Positions 8,414 to 18,024 of a stretch of 64,000 nt of DNA are shown here, one piece after another. Source of the DNA: Roseiarcus sp963741405. GTDB taxonomy: Bacteria > Pseudomonadota > Alphaproteobacteria > Rhizobiales > Beijerinckiaceae. The position numbers and the translations under genes were made by a program. The stretch covers positions 42,527-106,526 of the forward strand of contig CAVUHX010000015.1 in the NCBI GenBank assembly GCA_963741405.1, read 5' to 3'. The notes under the pieces are model-generated. The model saw nothing but the letters and a program-made list of their open reading frames with translations, made no database searches and was not told where the DNA came from. Positions within the stretch are counted from its first letter, which is position 1. Every line of letters starts with the position of its first letter.

Positions 8414-10064
8414 TTTCGCCAGATCCATCAATTGGAAGTGCGACGATAAATCGTGCGCCCTCGGGTCTATTCGGCTCCCACCAAAGGCGGCCCGCATGCG
8501 TTTGAACGATCCGCTTGCTAAGAGGCAACCCAAGCCCCATCCCTCGCGGCTTTGTTGTCTGGTACGCGTCAAATATTCTGGCTGCCAGCTCCGGAGCTAC
8601 TCCCGGACCGTTGTCTTCAACTTGTATGATGACTGCATCGTCATGCGCGGCGACGCGAATGATCACATGCCCGTGTGCGTCCGGCCGCTCTGAAGCCGCG
8701 TCAATCGCGTTGGCGACGAGATTGTTCAGCAGTTGCTCGATCTGGACTCTGTCCACCTTTACCGGAGGGATCGGATGGATACTTTCGCTCTCAATTTGAA
8801 TCCCGCGCGAGGTTGCCTCCTCTCGACAAAGCGCCGCGATCTTCTCAGCGAGCGCCGACAGATCGAGCGCCTGCAAGTCCAGGTTGCCGGTTGAAACGAA
8901 GTCCCGTATTCGTTCGAGAACTTCACGAGCGCGTTGGGCCTCGGCCTCCGCCTTAATCATCGCATCCAGAACCGGCTCGACGGCAACGCCGGACTGCAAC
9001 AACCGCCGCGCGGAATGCAGGTACGTCGTCGCCGTCGACAACGGCTGGCTAATTTCATGGGCGAGTTCCATGCCCATGGCTCCCACCCTGGCGAAATCCG
9101 CCATGCGCGCCAATTCTGTCTGTTGCTGGCGCAGGAGCAGGGCGGCATTGAGGCGCTCCGTCGCGACCGCGCCAAGGAGCAACCCGGTGATGGAAAGCAC
9201 CAGCATGAGCAATTGGAGTATGGCGAAATCCTTGGTGTCATACCCAACGAATATGGTTATCGTCGCTAGCGTCAGCTGGACAGTCACCAGCGCAAGAGCG
9301 ACAGCAACGTACCCCTCTCGCATTGCTACCCAGATGATCGGCAGGAAAAGAAGATAAAACAAATAGTACAATTTGCCGCCGATCCCAATGAGCGCTGCGA
9401 ACCCAACGAGTGTTCCCAGCAAGAACATGGAGAGACTGGCCAATGTGTAGGCTGACCAGCGCCAACGCGGCTTTGATAATAATGCAAACACCGATGTCAC
9501 TGCTGGAACGATCGTGATTATTCCTAGCGTGTCGCCGATCCAGAAGTTACGCATCGCGGTCAAGAACTTATCCGCCGAGAGTGTGCCTCCAAGATACAGA
9601 GTTCCACAGTATACAAACGAGGAAATCACCGCGACCGCAGGGATAAACATCAAGAACGTCGTGATATCGGCAAGACGACTCTGCCTTACGGTGAATTTAA
9701 ACCTATATCTAAGAATAGAAGCAAGAGCGATATATACTATGGTCAACAGAAATTCTGCCACTACAGTAACATAGATACTGTGATGAACGCTGGCAATGAA
9801 TGTGTCAGTCAGGACCGCGCCCAATAAAACAAATGGGGCAAACGCGGCGCTTTCGATAAGCAACGCGAGACTCAATCCGTTGTCAGGACTCCATAACGTG
9901 ATCCCAAGCCGGTCGAATTCGTGCCACTCCGTTAGCATGTTAATCATGAAGTAGATCGCCAAGAATACGATCCCGGTCCGCCAAAACCTAGCGCGAACCG
10001 GCGCCGGAAACCGGAAGAACGGAGTAAGCTGCGCCGGCATGCCACGAAGCCTTAGAAGAGCCAT
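8403..10064 (-). CDS. MASE1 membrane sensor histidine kinase
   Basis: The N-terminal half (about residues 20-320) is a string of eight or so hydrophobic helices of the MASE1 sensor type (WSPDNGLSLALL is its conserved core). It is followed by a FixL-like dimerisation and phosphotransfer domain with the His in LAHEISQPLSTATTYL, then a HATPase domain (LLNNLVANAIDAA, DNGPGVAP, GMGLGLPLSKRI). ATG 10064 is preceded by GGAG with good spacing, so I prefer it to the frame start at 10214. It is co-transcribed with the FixJ-type regulator. The signal sensed is unknown. Confidence 0.9.
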   Translation of the reverse strand: MALLRLRGMPAQLTPFFRFPAPVRARFWRTGIVFLAIYFMINMLTEWHEFDRLGITLWSPDNGLSLALLIESAAFAPFVLLGAVLTDTFIASVHHSIYVTVVAEFLLTIVYIALASILRYRFKFTVRQSRLADITTFLMFIPAVAVISSFVYCGTLYLGGTLSADKFLTAMRNFWIGDTLGIITIVPAVTSVFALLSKPRWRWSAYTLASLSMFLLGTLVGFAALIGIGGKLYYLFYLLFLPIIWVAMREGYVAVALALVTVQLTLATITIFVGYDTKDFAILQLLMLVLSITGLLLGAVATERLNAALLLRQQQTELARMADFARVGAMGMELAHEISQPLSTATTYLHSARRLLQSGVAVEPVLDAMIKAEAEAQRAREVLERIRDFVSTGNLDLQALDLSALAEKIAALCREEATSRGIQIESESIHPIPPVKVDRVQIEQLLNNLVANAIDAASERPDAHGHVIIRVAAHDDAVIIQVEDNGPGVAPELAARIFDAYQTTKPRGMGLGLPLSKRIVQTHAGRLWWEPNRPEGARFIVALPIDGSGENAA

Positions 10065-10478
10065 TCTGGTCTCCGCAAAACCATACCAAAGAATACTATG
10101 AAACTGTAGGTAGTTATACCCATTGCCTCCAGGGAAGCCATGCCGTAAGTATATTTCTCGATTGCCGACTGCGCGACTGACGGTGGCAAGCAAGGGAGTC
10201 TCGGACGCCGACATCGAGATCGCCTATTGCCGGGGACGCGAACCTCGGAGCAGGCCATGTCGCGGGCGCCGCCTGGCTCAGTTTCGGCCGCTGAGTTCGC
10301 GAGCGGCGGCGACAAAGTGCAGGGGCGGTTCCGAAAGGAGCGCCCTTTTTGTTTAGCACGCCCGCAAACCAATGAAGACCCTCAGACCGCGCCGATTGAT
10401 CGGGGCCAAGGATGGCAAAGTCGAGGGGTCGGGCTGGGGCTAGAACACGGCCGATAGCCGCGTGAAATGGAGGAGAAC

Positions 10479-10712
10479 ATGACAGGCTATGTCGTACATT
10501 ACAGCCAGGCCCACCAATTGCCGCGTCAAATCGGCGGTCCGTTCGAGACCCTAGCGCAAGCCGTGGCGGCGGCGCGCAAAATTGGAGCAATCGGAGATGG
10601 AGAGCCTAGCGGGCACGACCTCGTTTATGACCTCGAGGGCCACGAGGGCGAAGACGACTGTGGGATTTGGATCGAGGTTCCGCCAGGCGACAAAGTGGTT
10701 CGGAATAGATAG
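10479..10712 (+). CDS. Small conserved-looking hypothetical protein
   Basis: A 77-residue soluble protein starts at ATG 10479 behind a clear ATGGAGGAG ribosome binding site. It begins MTGYVVHYSQ and contains GHDLVYDLEGHEGEDDCGIW, giving an acidic middle and no membrane segment or signal peptide. Similar small stress-type proteins of unknown function are frequent in rhizobia, but I do not recognise a named family. It precedes the cysteine-rich gene by about 50 bases on the same strand. Confidence 0.6.
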   Translation: MTGYVVHYSQAHQLPRQIGGPFETLAQAVAAARKIGAIGDGEPSGHDLVYDLEGHEGEDDCGIWIEVPPGDKVVRNR

Positions 10713-10763
10713 GTAGCCCCGCACGCACGATGCCCGTTTGCTCGCTTCGATCAGAGCAAGGCG

Positions 10764-11226
10764 ATGCCATTGACCAACCTGCCCGTTCCGCCGCCGAACT
10801 GCGCCGGCTGCGCCTTCTGGCGCAAGCAGAGAGAGAATGAGGGCTTGTGCTGTCGCCACGCCCCGCAGGCGTCGAACCGTCCTGAAGAGGTTGCGCACTG
10901 GCCGCAGACGCACAGCCTACAGTGGTGCGGCGAAGGCGTTGCCGCCGCCCCGCTGTCGATTGGATCGCGCTGCGAAGACTGTGTCTTTTGGCGACATCGC
11001 GACAGCGGGCTGAACCCGGTCAACCGTGGCGACATGCCAATGGTCTGGTGGACGCATGCGGGTGTCTGCGCCCACCACGCGCCACGCCCCGAACTCCGAA
11101 CCCGGCCCGCGTGCTTTCTGGCGGGCGACGAAGGACACGGACTATTGCGGCGATGGCGCGGCGCGGGAGCACGAGCCCACATTGGCGCGCGCACGCGGCA
11201 TGGCGCAAATTGATGCGGCTCAATAA
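10764..11226 (+). CDS. Cysteine-rich protein with two repeated modules, one frame break
   Basis: The protein is built from two copies of one module. The first copy shows CAGCAFW, then CCRHAP, then HWPQTHSLQWCGEG. The second shows CEDCVFW, then GVCAHHAP, then, after a shift to the next frame near 11090-11120, FWRATKDTDYCGDG. Without the shift the second module would lose its closing Trp/Cys-Gly motif. CxxC pairs plus a later CC or C and a Cys-Gly suggest a zinc- or iron-binding fold. Proteins of this kind are common hypotheticals in rhizobia; no function is assigned. TTG or GTG starts are possible, and ATG 10764 is used. Confidence 0.6.
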
Positions 11227-11243
11227 CGGGACCCGCGACCATG

Positions 11244-12290
11244 TTATCGTTGCCTGGCGTACCGCGCGTGGAAAGACTGCGCCAGGAACCGTTCGCGCGG
11301 GATGGACGGAGGCGGCTCCTCGACCCCCTCTTCCGCCTTCGCCCGCTCCTCCAGCACTGCACGGAGGATCTCGAATTCCCCGGTGAACTTGCTTTGCACT
11401 TTCGGCCAGACGTGCTCGTAGAACGGCAGGTCCCTGGGCTTGGGCCTCGCGAAACGCACCTCGAAATGCGTGCTTCCGCCGGCCCGCTCCGAGAACACGT
11501 AGGACATGAAGATCTTGGGCGCCCCGGGAGCCGGCAGGAGCGTCGTCAGGGTGATGTGCTGAAACGGCCGCCAGTCGAGAATGTCCTCGATGACGGCGTC
11601 CTTGCCGTGCATGCAATGGTTTTGTGTGCACGCGCCGCGACGGCCCTTGGCCGTCTTTTCGATCACGCCGTCGCTGTGTTGCCAGCGGGGACGCTTGCCC
11701 GGCGAGGCGACGAGGTCCCAGACGGCGGCGCGCGGGCTGGCGAAGTCCGTCTCGAACACGGCGAACGCGTCGTCCCGGGCGACCACGCTCCATCGGGTTT
11801 CGTTGTCCCGCGTCCACGCCTGTTCGAGGTCGCTCGCCCAGCAGGTGGTGTCGCCGATGTGCTCGATCGGCTCGACGTGCCGGGCCAGGCCCTGTCCTTG
11901 CGCATCGATCCCCATCGCCTGCGCGCAGGCGTCGGAGTAGAGCGCAAAGGCGCGCGGGCCGAAGGTGCTCACGACGTCGTTCTTGAGCAGCCGGTGGACG
12001 AGGATCACGTCCCGGCCGGCGAGCTCCTCGCGGCCCCCATCTTCTGCCGGATGAACTCGCCATGATGCACGACGAACTTCACGTCGAGGCTCTGCATCCC
12101 CCGGCAGGCCTCGCACGTGCAGCTATTCGCCTCCCTGATGTTGCGGAGCCGCTTGCGGAAGGCGAAGTACGCCTGGCTCGATCGCATCCTGCAGAAGCGA
12201 TCCGTCGACCTTGTCGACGAGCGCGTACACGAACGCCGCGTCGCCTTCGAACTTGGCGAGGCGGAACGGAGGACGCAGCGCGCGCTGCGG
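11244..12290 (-). pseudogene. DUF2652 (cyclase-like) protein, broken and 5' truncated
   Basis: Three successive minus-strand frames give one protein. First comes LAKFEGDAAFVYALVDK (to about 12180), then EANSCTCEACRGM and VKFVVHHGEFIRQKMG (to about 12045), then GREELAGRDVILVHRLLKN onward to 11244, which includes a START/SRPBCC-like second half (WDLVASPGKRPRWQ, SYVFSERAGGSTHFEV). This order is typical of DUF2652 proteins, which are predicted to be related to class III adenylate cyclases. Two frame changes are needed, and the expected beginning of the cyclase-like domain is missing upstream of about 12290. I treat it as a pseudogene, although sequence error could explain the shifts. Confidence 0.65.
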
Positions 12291-12576
12291 ATAACGTCGG
12301 GGGAAACGCGAATTCGCCCCTCCATAGGGAATCCTCCCCACGCAGGCGGTCGTCGCCGCCTTACGCGAAATCTGCCACGCAAACGCTCGTGGAACTGAGC
12401 GTCATCTAGGCCTCGTTCAGGCGACAGCTAGGTGACATTGGGGACAAATGTTACTTGACGTTCACTGAGTGAAGGTTCTGAATGCCCGCGCGGCGAGAGT
12501 ATTCCAGCCCGCCTCGCGCCGCAGCGGGAAAAGACCGGGAAGCGGATCCTAGCCAGCTACCCGGTGCTTAAGCCCA

Positions 12577-12639
12577 AGAGCGAGGGGGTCGCAGTATCCC
12601 CCTGCTAGCAGTGCCCCCTGCTACGTGCCCCCTCGCTCT
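12577..12639. repeat. Perfect 12-bp inverted repeat with repetitive loop
   Basis: AGAGCGAGGGGG (12577-12588) is the exact reverse complement of CCCCCTCGCTCT (12628-12639). The 39-base loop contains CCCCCTGCTA repeated twice. It lies in a gene-free stretch next to sequence that resembles an IS200 end, so it may be part of a mobile-element end or a terminator. There is no T run after the stem. Confidence 0.55.
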
Positions 12640-12664
12640 CCATTTAGACACACCGACAGCGATA

Positions 12665-12775
12665 CCCTTTGAGCCCCTTTACGGAAGCCGACCGCTCAAC
12701 GGTAGGAAGAGCTAACGGCGCTGAGCCATCGCGTCCCTCGAATTTGAGCTGACGTTGCCCCGCCTCAACACAAGG
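12665..12775. other. Solitary IS200/IS605-like end sequence
   Basis: The stretch TTTACGGAAG...CCGCTCAACGGTAGGAAG...GCTAACG and the following hairpin (TTGCCCCGCC, loop, AAGGTGGCGAGGCAA) parallel, in the same order, the non-coding end of the IS200 element at 62380-62480 (TTTACGAAG, CCGCTCGAAGCGGTAGGA, GCTAACG, then a hairpin). No transposase accompanies it, so it looks like a leftover end. The call rests on visual alignment only. Confidence 0.4.
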
Positions 12776-12801
12776 TGGCGAGGCAACGCCATATCCCCAC
12801 T

Positions 12802-12835
12802 GCTCACTTCACCCCGCCGCTCACTTCACCCCGAC
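12802..12835. repeat. 17-bp tandem duplication
   Basis: GCTCACTTCACCCCGCC is followed directly by GCTCACTTCACCCCGAC, with one difference. The rest of 12400-13214 carries no supported gene. Confidence 0.7.
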
Positions 12836-13214
12836 GCCCAAGATTTGACACTCGGTCGCTCGCGGGTAAATCGGACATAAGCCTTAAGCGAGGTCGTAAG
12901 CGACGGCGGACGAAAGTCCTAGGACGCTGCTTCTCAGACACAGAGGGTGCGGGGTCGAGGTCGGGTCGGATCGCTCGGCTCATCCAACTCAAACGACCTC
13001 GATCCTCTATTTCGCTTGCGTGCATGCTCGCCGCGACGGAGTATGCCGCCGCGCAGGTCGCTCGGAACGTGGGGGATGGACCGAAAGCCGGGACGAGAGG
13101 ACGGGCTTCGCGGGTTCGCGGCCATCGCCACAGCGCTCGGCCGACATGCGCTCGCCTCCCGGCCGCACTGAGGCGCCAAAAGGAAACAATCTCGACAAGC
13201 GGACCGAGCGCCAC

Positions 13215-14987
13215 ATGCCGATGACGAGCAGGGAGGAGCGGCATCGCCTGGGGGTCGCCCAGGTCGAGGCCCTGTTCGACTTCATTCCGGTTGCCGCCCT
13301 CGCCGCAGCCGCGGCGGCGGCGACCTTGGCGGCGGGGCTCGCAAACCTGGGATTGGTGGAGCCCTGGATCGGCGCCGCGTGGGTTTTTTACATATTCGCT
13401 TGTGCGCTCGCCCATATTTCGTTGCGATACTTTTTTGGACGGTCGCGATCCGCGCACGATCAATGGCGCGTTTGGGCGCTCGGTTTCGCCGCAATCAATT
13501 TCGCAATGGGGCTCGGTTTCGGCTGGGCGTCCGTGAGACTCGCAATTGGGAGCCACCTCGATGTCGAATACCTGACGCTTCTGGTCACGCTCTGCGTGGC
13601 GGCGGGAGCGGTCACCGCCTTCGGCCCCTATCTGCCGGCGTTCGTCCTTTTCTTTTTTTCCGCGACCACTCCGTTCACCGTAGCGAGCTTCTTTTCCGCC
13701 GATTCTCAATTGAATCGCGTCGCGCCCTCTCTCATGCTGATCTTCATCGCCGGAATAGGCGGGCTCGGCTTTCGGACGAATCGGGCGTTCAAGCATCTGG
13801 TGCGCCTGCAAATCCGCACCGAGGAATTGGCCGGCGATCTCGAGCGACAAAGAGACATCGCAGAGAGCGCCAACCTCGCGAAGACGAAATTCCTCGCCGC
13901 GGCGAGCCATGATTTGCGCCAGCCCGTTCACGCGCTAGGTCTCTTTGTTGGCGCTTTGCGCGAGGTCAAAATGCCGCCCGCGGCGTGGCCGCTGGTGGAC
14001 CAGATCGAGGCGTCGACTAACGCTCTCGATAGTCTCTTCGGCGCGCTTTTGAATATTTCGCGGCTCGACGCGGGCGTGGTCGCCGCCGAGCGACGGCCGT
14101 TTGCGATCCGGTCGGCGCTCGATCGCGTCTGCCGAGAATACGCCCAGGAGGCCGGGGCCAAGGGCGTCCAGCTCAAATGGATCGACTGCGCGGCAATCGT
14201 CGATTCCGACCCGGTTCTGGTCGAACAAATCCTGCGCAATCTCGTCTCGAATGCGGTTCGCTACACCGAGCGCGGGCGAATCCTCGTTGGCTGTCGGCGG
14301 CGAGGACACGCGATCGCGCTGCAGGTCTGGGACACCGGGGTCGGAATCCCGATTGATAAGCAGGCGCGCGTGTTCGAGGAATACTATCAGGTCGGTAACC
14401 CGGAGCGCGACCAGACCAGGGGCCTCGGCCTAGGGCTTGCGATCGTCCGCCGTCTCGCCGAATTGCTCAACTGCGCACTCACGTTGCGCTCCGAGCCCGG
14501 AAGGGGCTCCTGTTTCGGGGTCGTGCTCCCGCTCGCCAAGGATCCGTTGATCCGTGAAGTAGCCTCGCCGTCGGACTCGAATGGCGCTCTCGCGCGCGGG
14601 CTCATCGTGATCGTCGACGACGAACAGTCTATCCGGCAGGCGACAGCGAATTTGCTCGCAGGCTGGGGTTTTGACGTAATCGCCGCCGCCTCGGGTGACG
14701 AAGCGTTGGAGCGCCTTTCGGACTCGCCGTCGCGGCCAGATCTCGTCATCTGCGACTATCGACTGCGCGGGGAGGAGAACGGAGTTCGCGTGATCGAGCG
14801 GCTGCGCTCGGAATACAACCAATCCATTCCCGGGATGTTGGTCACAGGCGACACGGCCCCGGACCGGCTCGCCGAAGCACAGATGAGCGGCCTTCTGCTC
14901 CTGCACAAACCTGTCGCGAATAGCAAGCTTCGGGCGGCGATCGTCAATCTGATCGGGTCCGCGCGTAGGGGCAGATCATCCGACTAG
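13215..14987 (+). CDS. Hybrid histidine kinase with C-terminal receiver
   Basis: The 590-residue protein has about six hydrophobic helices (residues 22-185), a short coiled linker, a HisKA domain with H232 in ASHDLRQPVHAL, a HATPase domain (LRNLVSNAVRYTERG, WDTGVGIP, GLGLGLAIVRRLA) and a receiver domain with D514 in LVICDYRLRGEENG. The His box ASHDLRQP and the layout are typical of the alphaproteobacterial PAS-less membrane hybrid kinases paired with NarL-type regulators. The start MPMTSREE at 13215 is chosen because residues upstream are low-complexity and arginine-rich. It converges on a LuxR-type regulator 15 bases away, its likely partner. Confidence 0.88.
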   Translation: MPMTSREERHRLGVAQVEALFDFIPVAALAAAAAAATLAAGLANLGLVEPWIGAAWVFYIFACALAHISLRYFFGRSRSAHDQWRVWALGFAAINFAMGLGFGWASVRLAIGSHLDVEYLTLLVTLCVAAGAVTAFGPYLPAFVLFFFSATTPFTVASFFSADSQLNRVAPSLMLIFIAGIGGLGFRTNRAFKHLVRLQIRTEELAGDLERQRDIAESANLAKTKFLAAASHDLRQPVHALGLFVGALREVKMPPAAWPLVDQIEASTNALDSLFGALLNISRLDAGVVAAERRPFAIRSALDRVCREYAQEAGAKGVQLKWIDCAAIVDSDPVLVEQILRNLVSNAVRYTERGRILVGCRRRGHAIALQVWDTGVGIPIDKQARVFEEYYQVGNPERDQTRGLGLGLAIVRRLAELLNCALTLRSEPGRGSCFGVVLPLAKDPLIREVASPSDSNGALARGLIVIVDDEQSIRQATANLLAGWGFDVIAAASGDEALERLSDSPSRPDLVICDYRLRGEENGVRVIERLRSEYNQSIPGMLVTGDTAPDRLAEAQMSGLLLLHKPVANSKLRAAIVNLIGSARRGRSSD

Positions 14988-15002
14988 ACGACCGCGCCGC
15001 TG

Positions 15003-15641
15003 TTAAATGAGGCCGGCAACTCGTCCGGCCGCAGCCGCCTGTGTTCGGTTGACGACATTGAGCGCCCTGAAGATCGCGGTCACGTGCGCCTTCACCGTCT
15101 TCTCGGAAAGATCGAGATCACGGGCGATCATCTTGTTCGGCTGGCCCTCGCTCAACCGCCTGAGCACGTCGATTTGACGGTCGGTCAAGCGCGGCTGGTC
15201 GGAGTTGGTTCGGTCGGGGCGCGCCGGAAGTTTAGGTGCCTCCGAGTAACCCAGGACCAAGGGTGGCACATAGATCTCGCCGCTCAACACGAGCCGAATG
15301 GCGGATAGAAGCGTATGCCGGCTTGCGGATTTAGGCACATACCCAAGGGCACCTCGGGCCAGCGCCGCGCGCGCTTGCTGCGCATCCTCCGAGCCGGAAA
15401 GCACTATCACCGGAAGCTCCGGGCGGGCGCGGGCGAATTCAGCAATCGCGCTCAAGCCATCCAGTCCCGGCAGGGCGAGGTCGAGAATGACGATGTCGAG
15501 ATCGGCGTGGTCGGCCACCAGCGCAAGCGCCTGGGATGCGTCAGCCGCCTGCAAGACGGCGGTGTCCGGCCCCAGTTGCTCGAGAAAGGCGGCAAGTCCT
15601 TCGCGGACGATGGGGTGATCGTCGACCACGAGCAGTTTCAT
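15003..15641 (-). CDS. NarL/LuxR-type response regulator
   Basis: This 212-residue protein has a receiver domain (VVDDHP, phosphorylation site D54 in VILDLALPGLDG, the Ser of VIVLSGSED, Lys in YVPKSA) and a C-terminal LuxR helix-turn-helix (LTDRQIDVLRRLSEGQPNK and DLSEKTVKAHVTAIF). It is convergent with the hybrid kinase gene. A phosphorelay between the two is inferred from position and from the frequent pairing of these families. Confidence 0.92.
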   Translation of the reverse strand: MKLLVVDDHPIVREGLAAFLEQLGPDTAVLQAADASQALALVADHADLDIVILDLALPGLDGLSAIAEFARARPELPVIVLSGSEDAQQARAALARGALGYVPKSASRHTLLSAIRLVLSGEIYVPPLVLGYSEAPKLPARPDRTNSDQPRLTDRQIDVLRRLSEGQPNKMIARDLDLSEKTVKAHVTAIFRALNVVNRTQAAAAGRVAGLI

Positions 15642-15915
15642 GGCTGTGCACTATCCGACGCGACCGCCGTTAGGCAAGAGGTCATAAGACCATCCTAGCA
15701 CTGTCTTAGGACTTCAGTCTGAGCCCTGCGACGAGGCCGCGTCGGCTTCCGTCGCGCCTACGGCTCGTCATCGATTGGAAGGGCAACTCTCGCATCGAGG
15801 GACCCGCCTTCACCTATTCCGACCGACAGACCCGCCGCGTCTCAACCATCCTCGGATACCCCACCTGATCGCGCCACCGTCCTGAAATTTCAAATATCTT
15901 TGGCTAGATTTGCAC

Positions 15916-16479
15916 ATGGCGAAACAGCTTCCCGATATCGACGCCAACTGCCGCGACTTCATCGCCCGGCAACGCACCTTCTTTAGCGCATCGGCGGCGG
16001 AAGGCGCGCGCGTCAATCTGTCCCCGCGCGGGACGGACGCCTTCGCGGTCCTCGACGACCGCACCGTCGCCTATCTCGACCGGACCGGCAGCGGCAACGA
16101 GACCGCCGCCCATCTGAAAGCGGACGGCCGGCTGACCGTGATGTTCTGCGCCTTCGAAGGCCCGCCGAACATCCTGCGGCTCTACGGACGGGGGGAAGTC
16201 CTGCGCCGCGGAAGCGAGCGTTACCGCGCGCTGCTGTCGGATGCCTTCGGAGGCAGGGAACCGGCCGGGGCGCGCCAGATTGTGCTCCTGCGCGTCGACC
16301 GGGTGCAGACCTCGTGCGGTTATGGCGTCCCACTGTTCGACTATCACGGCGAACGTCCGTCGCTCGACAACTGGGCGCGCGCCAAGGGCGAAGGGGGCCT
16401 CGAAGCCTACCGTCGGGAAAAGAACGCCGTCAGCATCGACGCCCTGCCGACGGGGCTGTTTGGGGCGGAGGCGGAATAG
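15916..16479 (+). CDS. Pyridoxamine 5'-phosphate oxidase-like FMN-binding protein
   Basis: The 187-residue protein has the split-barrel flavin fold of the PNPOx-related family: VNLSPRGTDAFAVLDDRTVAYLD near the start (the NLSPRG motif contacts FMN in relatives), GNETAAHLKADGRLTVMFCAFEG, and a C-terminal CGYGVP motif. The start ATG 15916 follows a possible TTG at 15910. It stands alone between divergent and convergent genes. The substrate is unknown; members of this subgroup are general flavin or haem-handling proteins. Confidence 0.85.
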   Translation: MAKQLPDIDANCRDFIARQRTFFSASAAEGARVNLSPRGTDAFAVLDDRTVAYLDRTGSGNETAAHLKADGRLTVMFCAFEGPPNILRLYGRGEVLRRGSERYRALLSDAFGGREPAGARQIVLLRVDRVQTSCGYGVPLFDYHGERPSLDNWARAKGEGGLEAYRREKNAVSIDALPTGLFGAEAE

Positions 16480-16878
16480 AAATTCGCGGGCCGGGAAGCG
16501 GCGGGGGAGGTCCACTTCTTTCCGCGAACGATGGAGCGGCCGGTACCTGAAATACCTAAGATTTCTTGGCGCCATTTGACCGATGCGGCGATTGCGGTTC
16601 CACACAGCTGCAAGACATCCGTAGCGTCCCAATCGCCGTCCAGCACGAAATTGGCCGCCGCTCCCCGATCTACCCAGTCTCGCACCGCCACAAGCGGCAC
16701 GAGCCGCCGGCTTTGGTTGACGTCCTTCGAACGCCGAGTCGGCGCCCGTGACTTTTCGGCCGAATAGTCCTCGCAACTTCGACGGCGACGGCGGGACTCG
16801 CCAAGGGAGTCAGAAAGCGACCGCCAAAGGAATTCCCCTTAACCAGTTCGCCGGTGGAACCTCCGGTATTCGGTCTCC
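16480..16878. other. Intergenic region with no supported gene
   Basis: Short frames on both strands lack similarity and codon regularity. I see no repeat or strong hairpin. Confidence 0.4.
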
Positions 16879-18024
16879 TCAGAGTCCGAATTCTGCACGC
16901 AGCGGTTCGGTGTGCTCTCCAATCCGGGGGGCAGCGGAAAGGCACTGCTCGCGCGCGCCGTCGACGCGGATCGGCGAGCGGGTGGTGCGCACCATGTGCC
17001 CGTCGGCGCCGATCAAGGTTTGCAGCATGTCCATCCGGCGAAAGGCCTCGCTCGAAAAGAGCGCAGGCCAGTCGAGGACTTCGGCGCACCAGATGTCGGC
17101 GGGCTGCATGCGCGCGAGCCAGGAGGCAGTCGTCTGGCCGGCAAGGTGATCGGCGATCGCGCGCTTGATTTCGTCGCGCCGCTCGAACGCCGCGCTTGGC
17201 GGCAGCCCGGCGATCCCCGGCAGGTCCATCACTTTCGCGAGCTTGTCGAGCGGCGTCATCGCGATTGCAAGCCATCCGTCGTGCGTCCGATAGACCCCGT
17301 AGGGCGCAGCAAGATAGGCGTGCGCGTTGCGGAAACCGGAGCGGGCCGGAGCGCGCCCGCCATCGTTCAGGTATGTCGTCAGCACCTCGAACTGGAAGTC
17401 GACCAGCGCCTCGAGTAGGCTGGTTTCGATATGAGCGCCCTCTCCCGTCCGGCCGCGCCGCACGAGCGCGGCGAGCACACCCTGCACCACGGCGCCGCCG
17501 GCAAGCAGATCGGCGATCGCGAGGCCGAAGGGCACGGGGCCCTGATCGCGATCGCCATTCAGCCACATCAGGCCGGCGCGGGCCTGGGCGAGCAGGTCCT
17601 GGCCCGGCAGCATCGCCCACGGGCCGTCCTCGCCGTAGCCAGTAATCGAGGCGTAGACGATCCCCGGATTGATCGCTGTCGCCGACGCATGATCGAGCCC
17701 GAGCCGCTCGATCACGCCGGGTCGGAAATTCTGGATGACCACGTCCGCCCTGGCGATGAGCGCTTTCACGGCGTCGACGTCGGCCGGGTCCTTGAAGTCG
17801 GCGGCAAAACCGAGCTTGCCGCGATTGATGGCGTGAAAGAGCGTCGAATCGCCGCCGATTTCAGTGTCGGTAAGGTAGAGCCGGCGACAGAGGTCGCCCC
17901 CGTCGGGGCGCTCGATCTTGATCACCCGCGCGCCGAGATCGCCGAGCCGCAGGGCGGCGTAGGGCCCCGACAGGAACTGGCTCATGTCGAGGACCAGGAG
18001 CCCTTGGAGCAGGCCGACGCTCAT
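16879..18024 (-). CDS. CaiB/BaiF family CoA transferase
   Basis: This 381-residue type III CoA transferase has the N-terminal signature MSQFLSGPYAALRLGDLGA followed by VIKIERPDGGD, the INRGK motif, VVIQNFRPGVIERLG, and the putative catalytic aspartate D172 in AIADLLAGG. Family members move CoA between carboxylic acids through a covalent aspartyl intermediate. The gene overlaps the MaoC gene by four bases (ATGA), so the two are coupled and probably activate and then hydrate a short or branched acyl chain. The acid is unknown. Confidence 0.9.
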   Translation of the reverse strand: MSVGLLQGLLVLDMSQFLSGPYAALRLGDLGARVIKIERPDGGDLCRRLYLTDTEIGGDSTLFHAINRGKLGFAADFKDPADVDAVKALIARADVVIQNFRPGVIERLGLDHASATAINPGIVYASITGYGEDGPWAMLPGQDLLAQARAGLMWLNGDRDQGPVPFGLAIADLLAGGAVVQGVLAALVRRGRTGEGAHIETSLLEALVDFQFEVLTTYLNDGGRAPARSGFRNAHAYLAAPYGVYRTHDGWLAIAMTPLDKLAKVMDLPGIAGLPPSAAFERRDEIKRAIADHLAGQTTASWLARMQPADIWCAEVLDWPALFSSEAFRRMDMLQTLIGADGHMVRTTRSPIRVDGAREQCLSAAPRIGEHTEPLRAEFGL

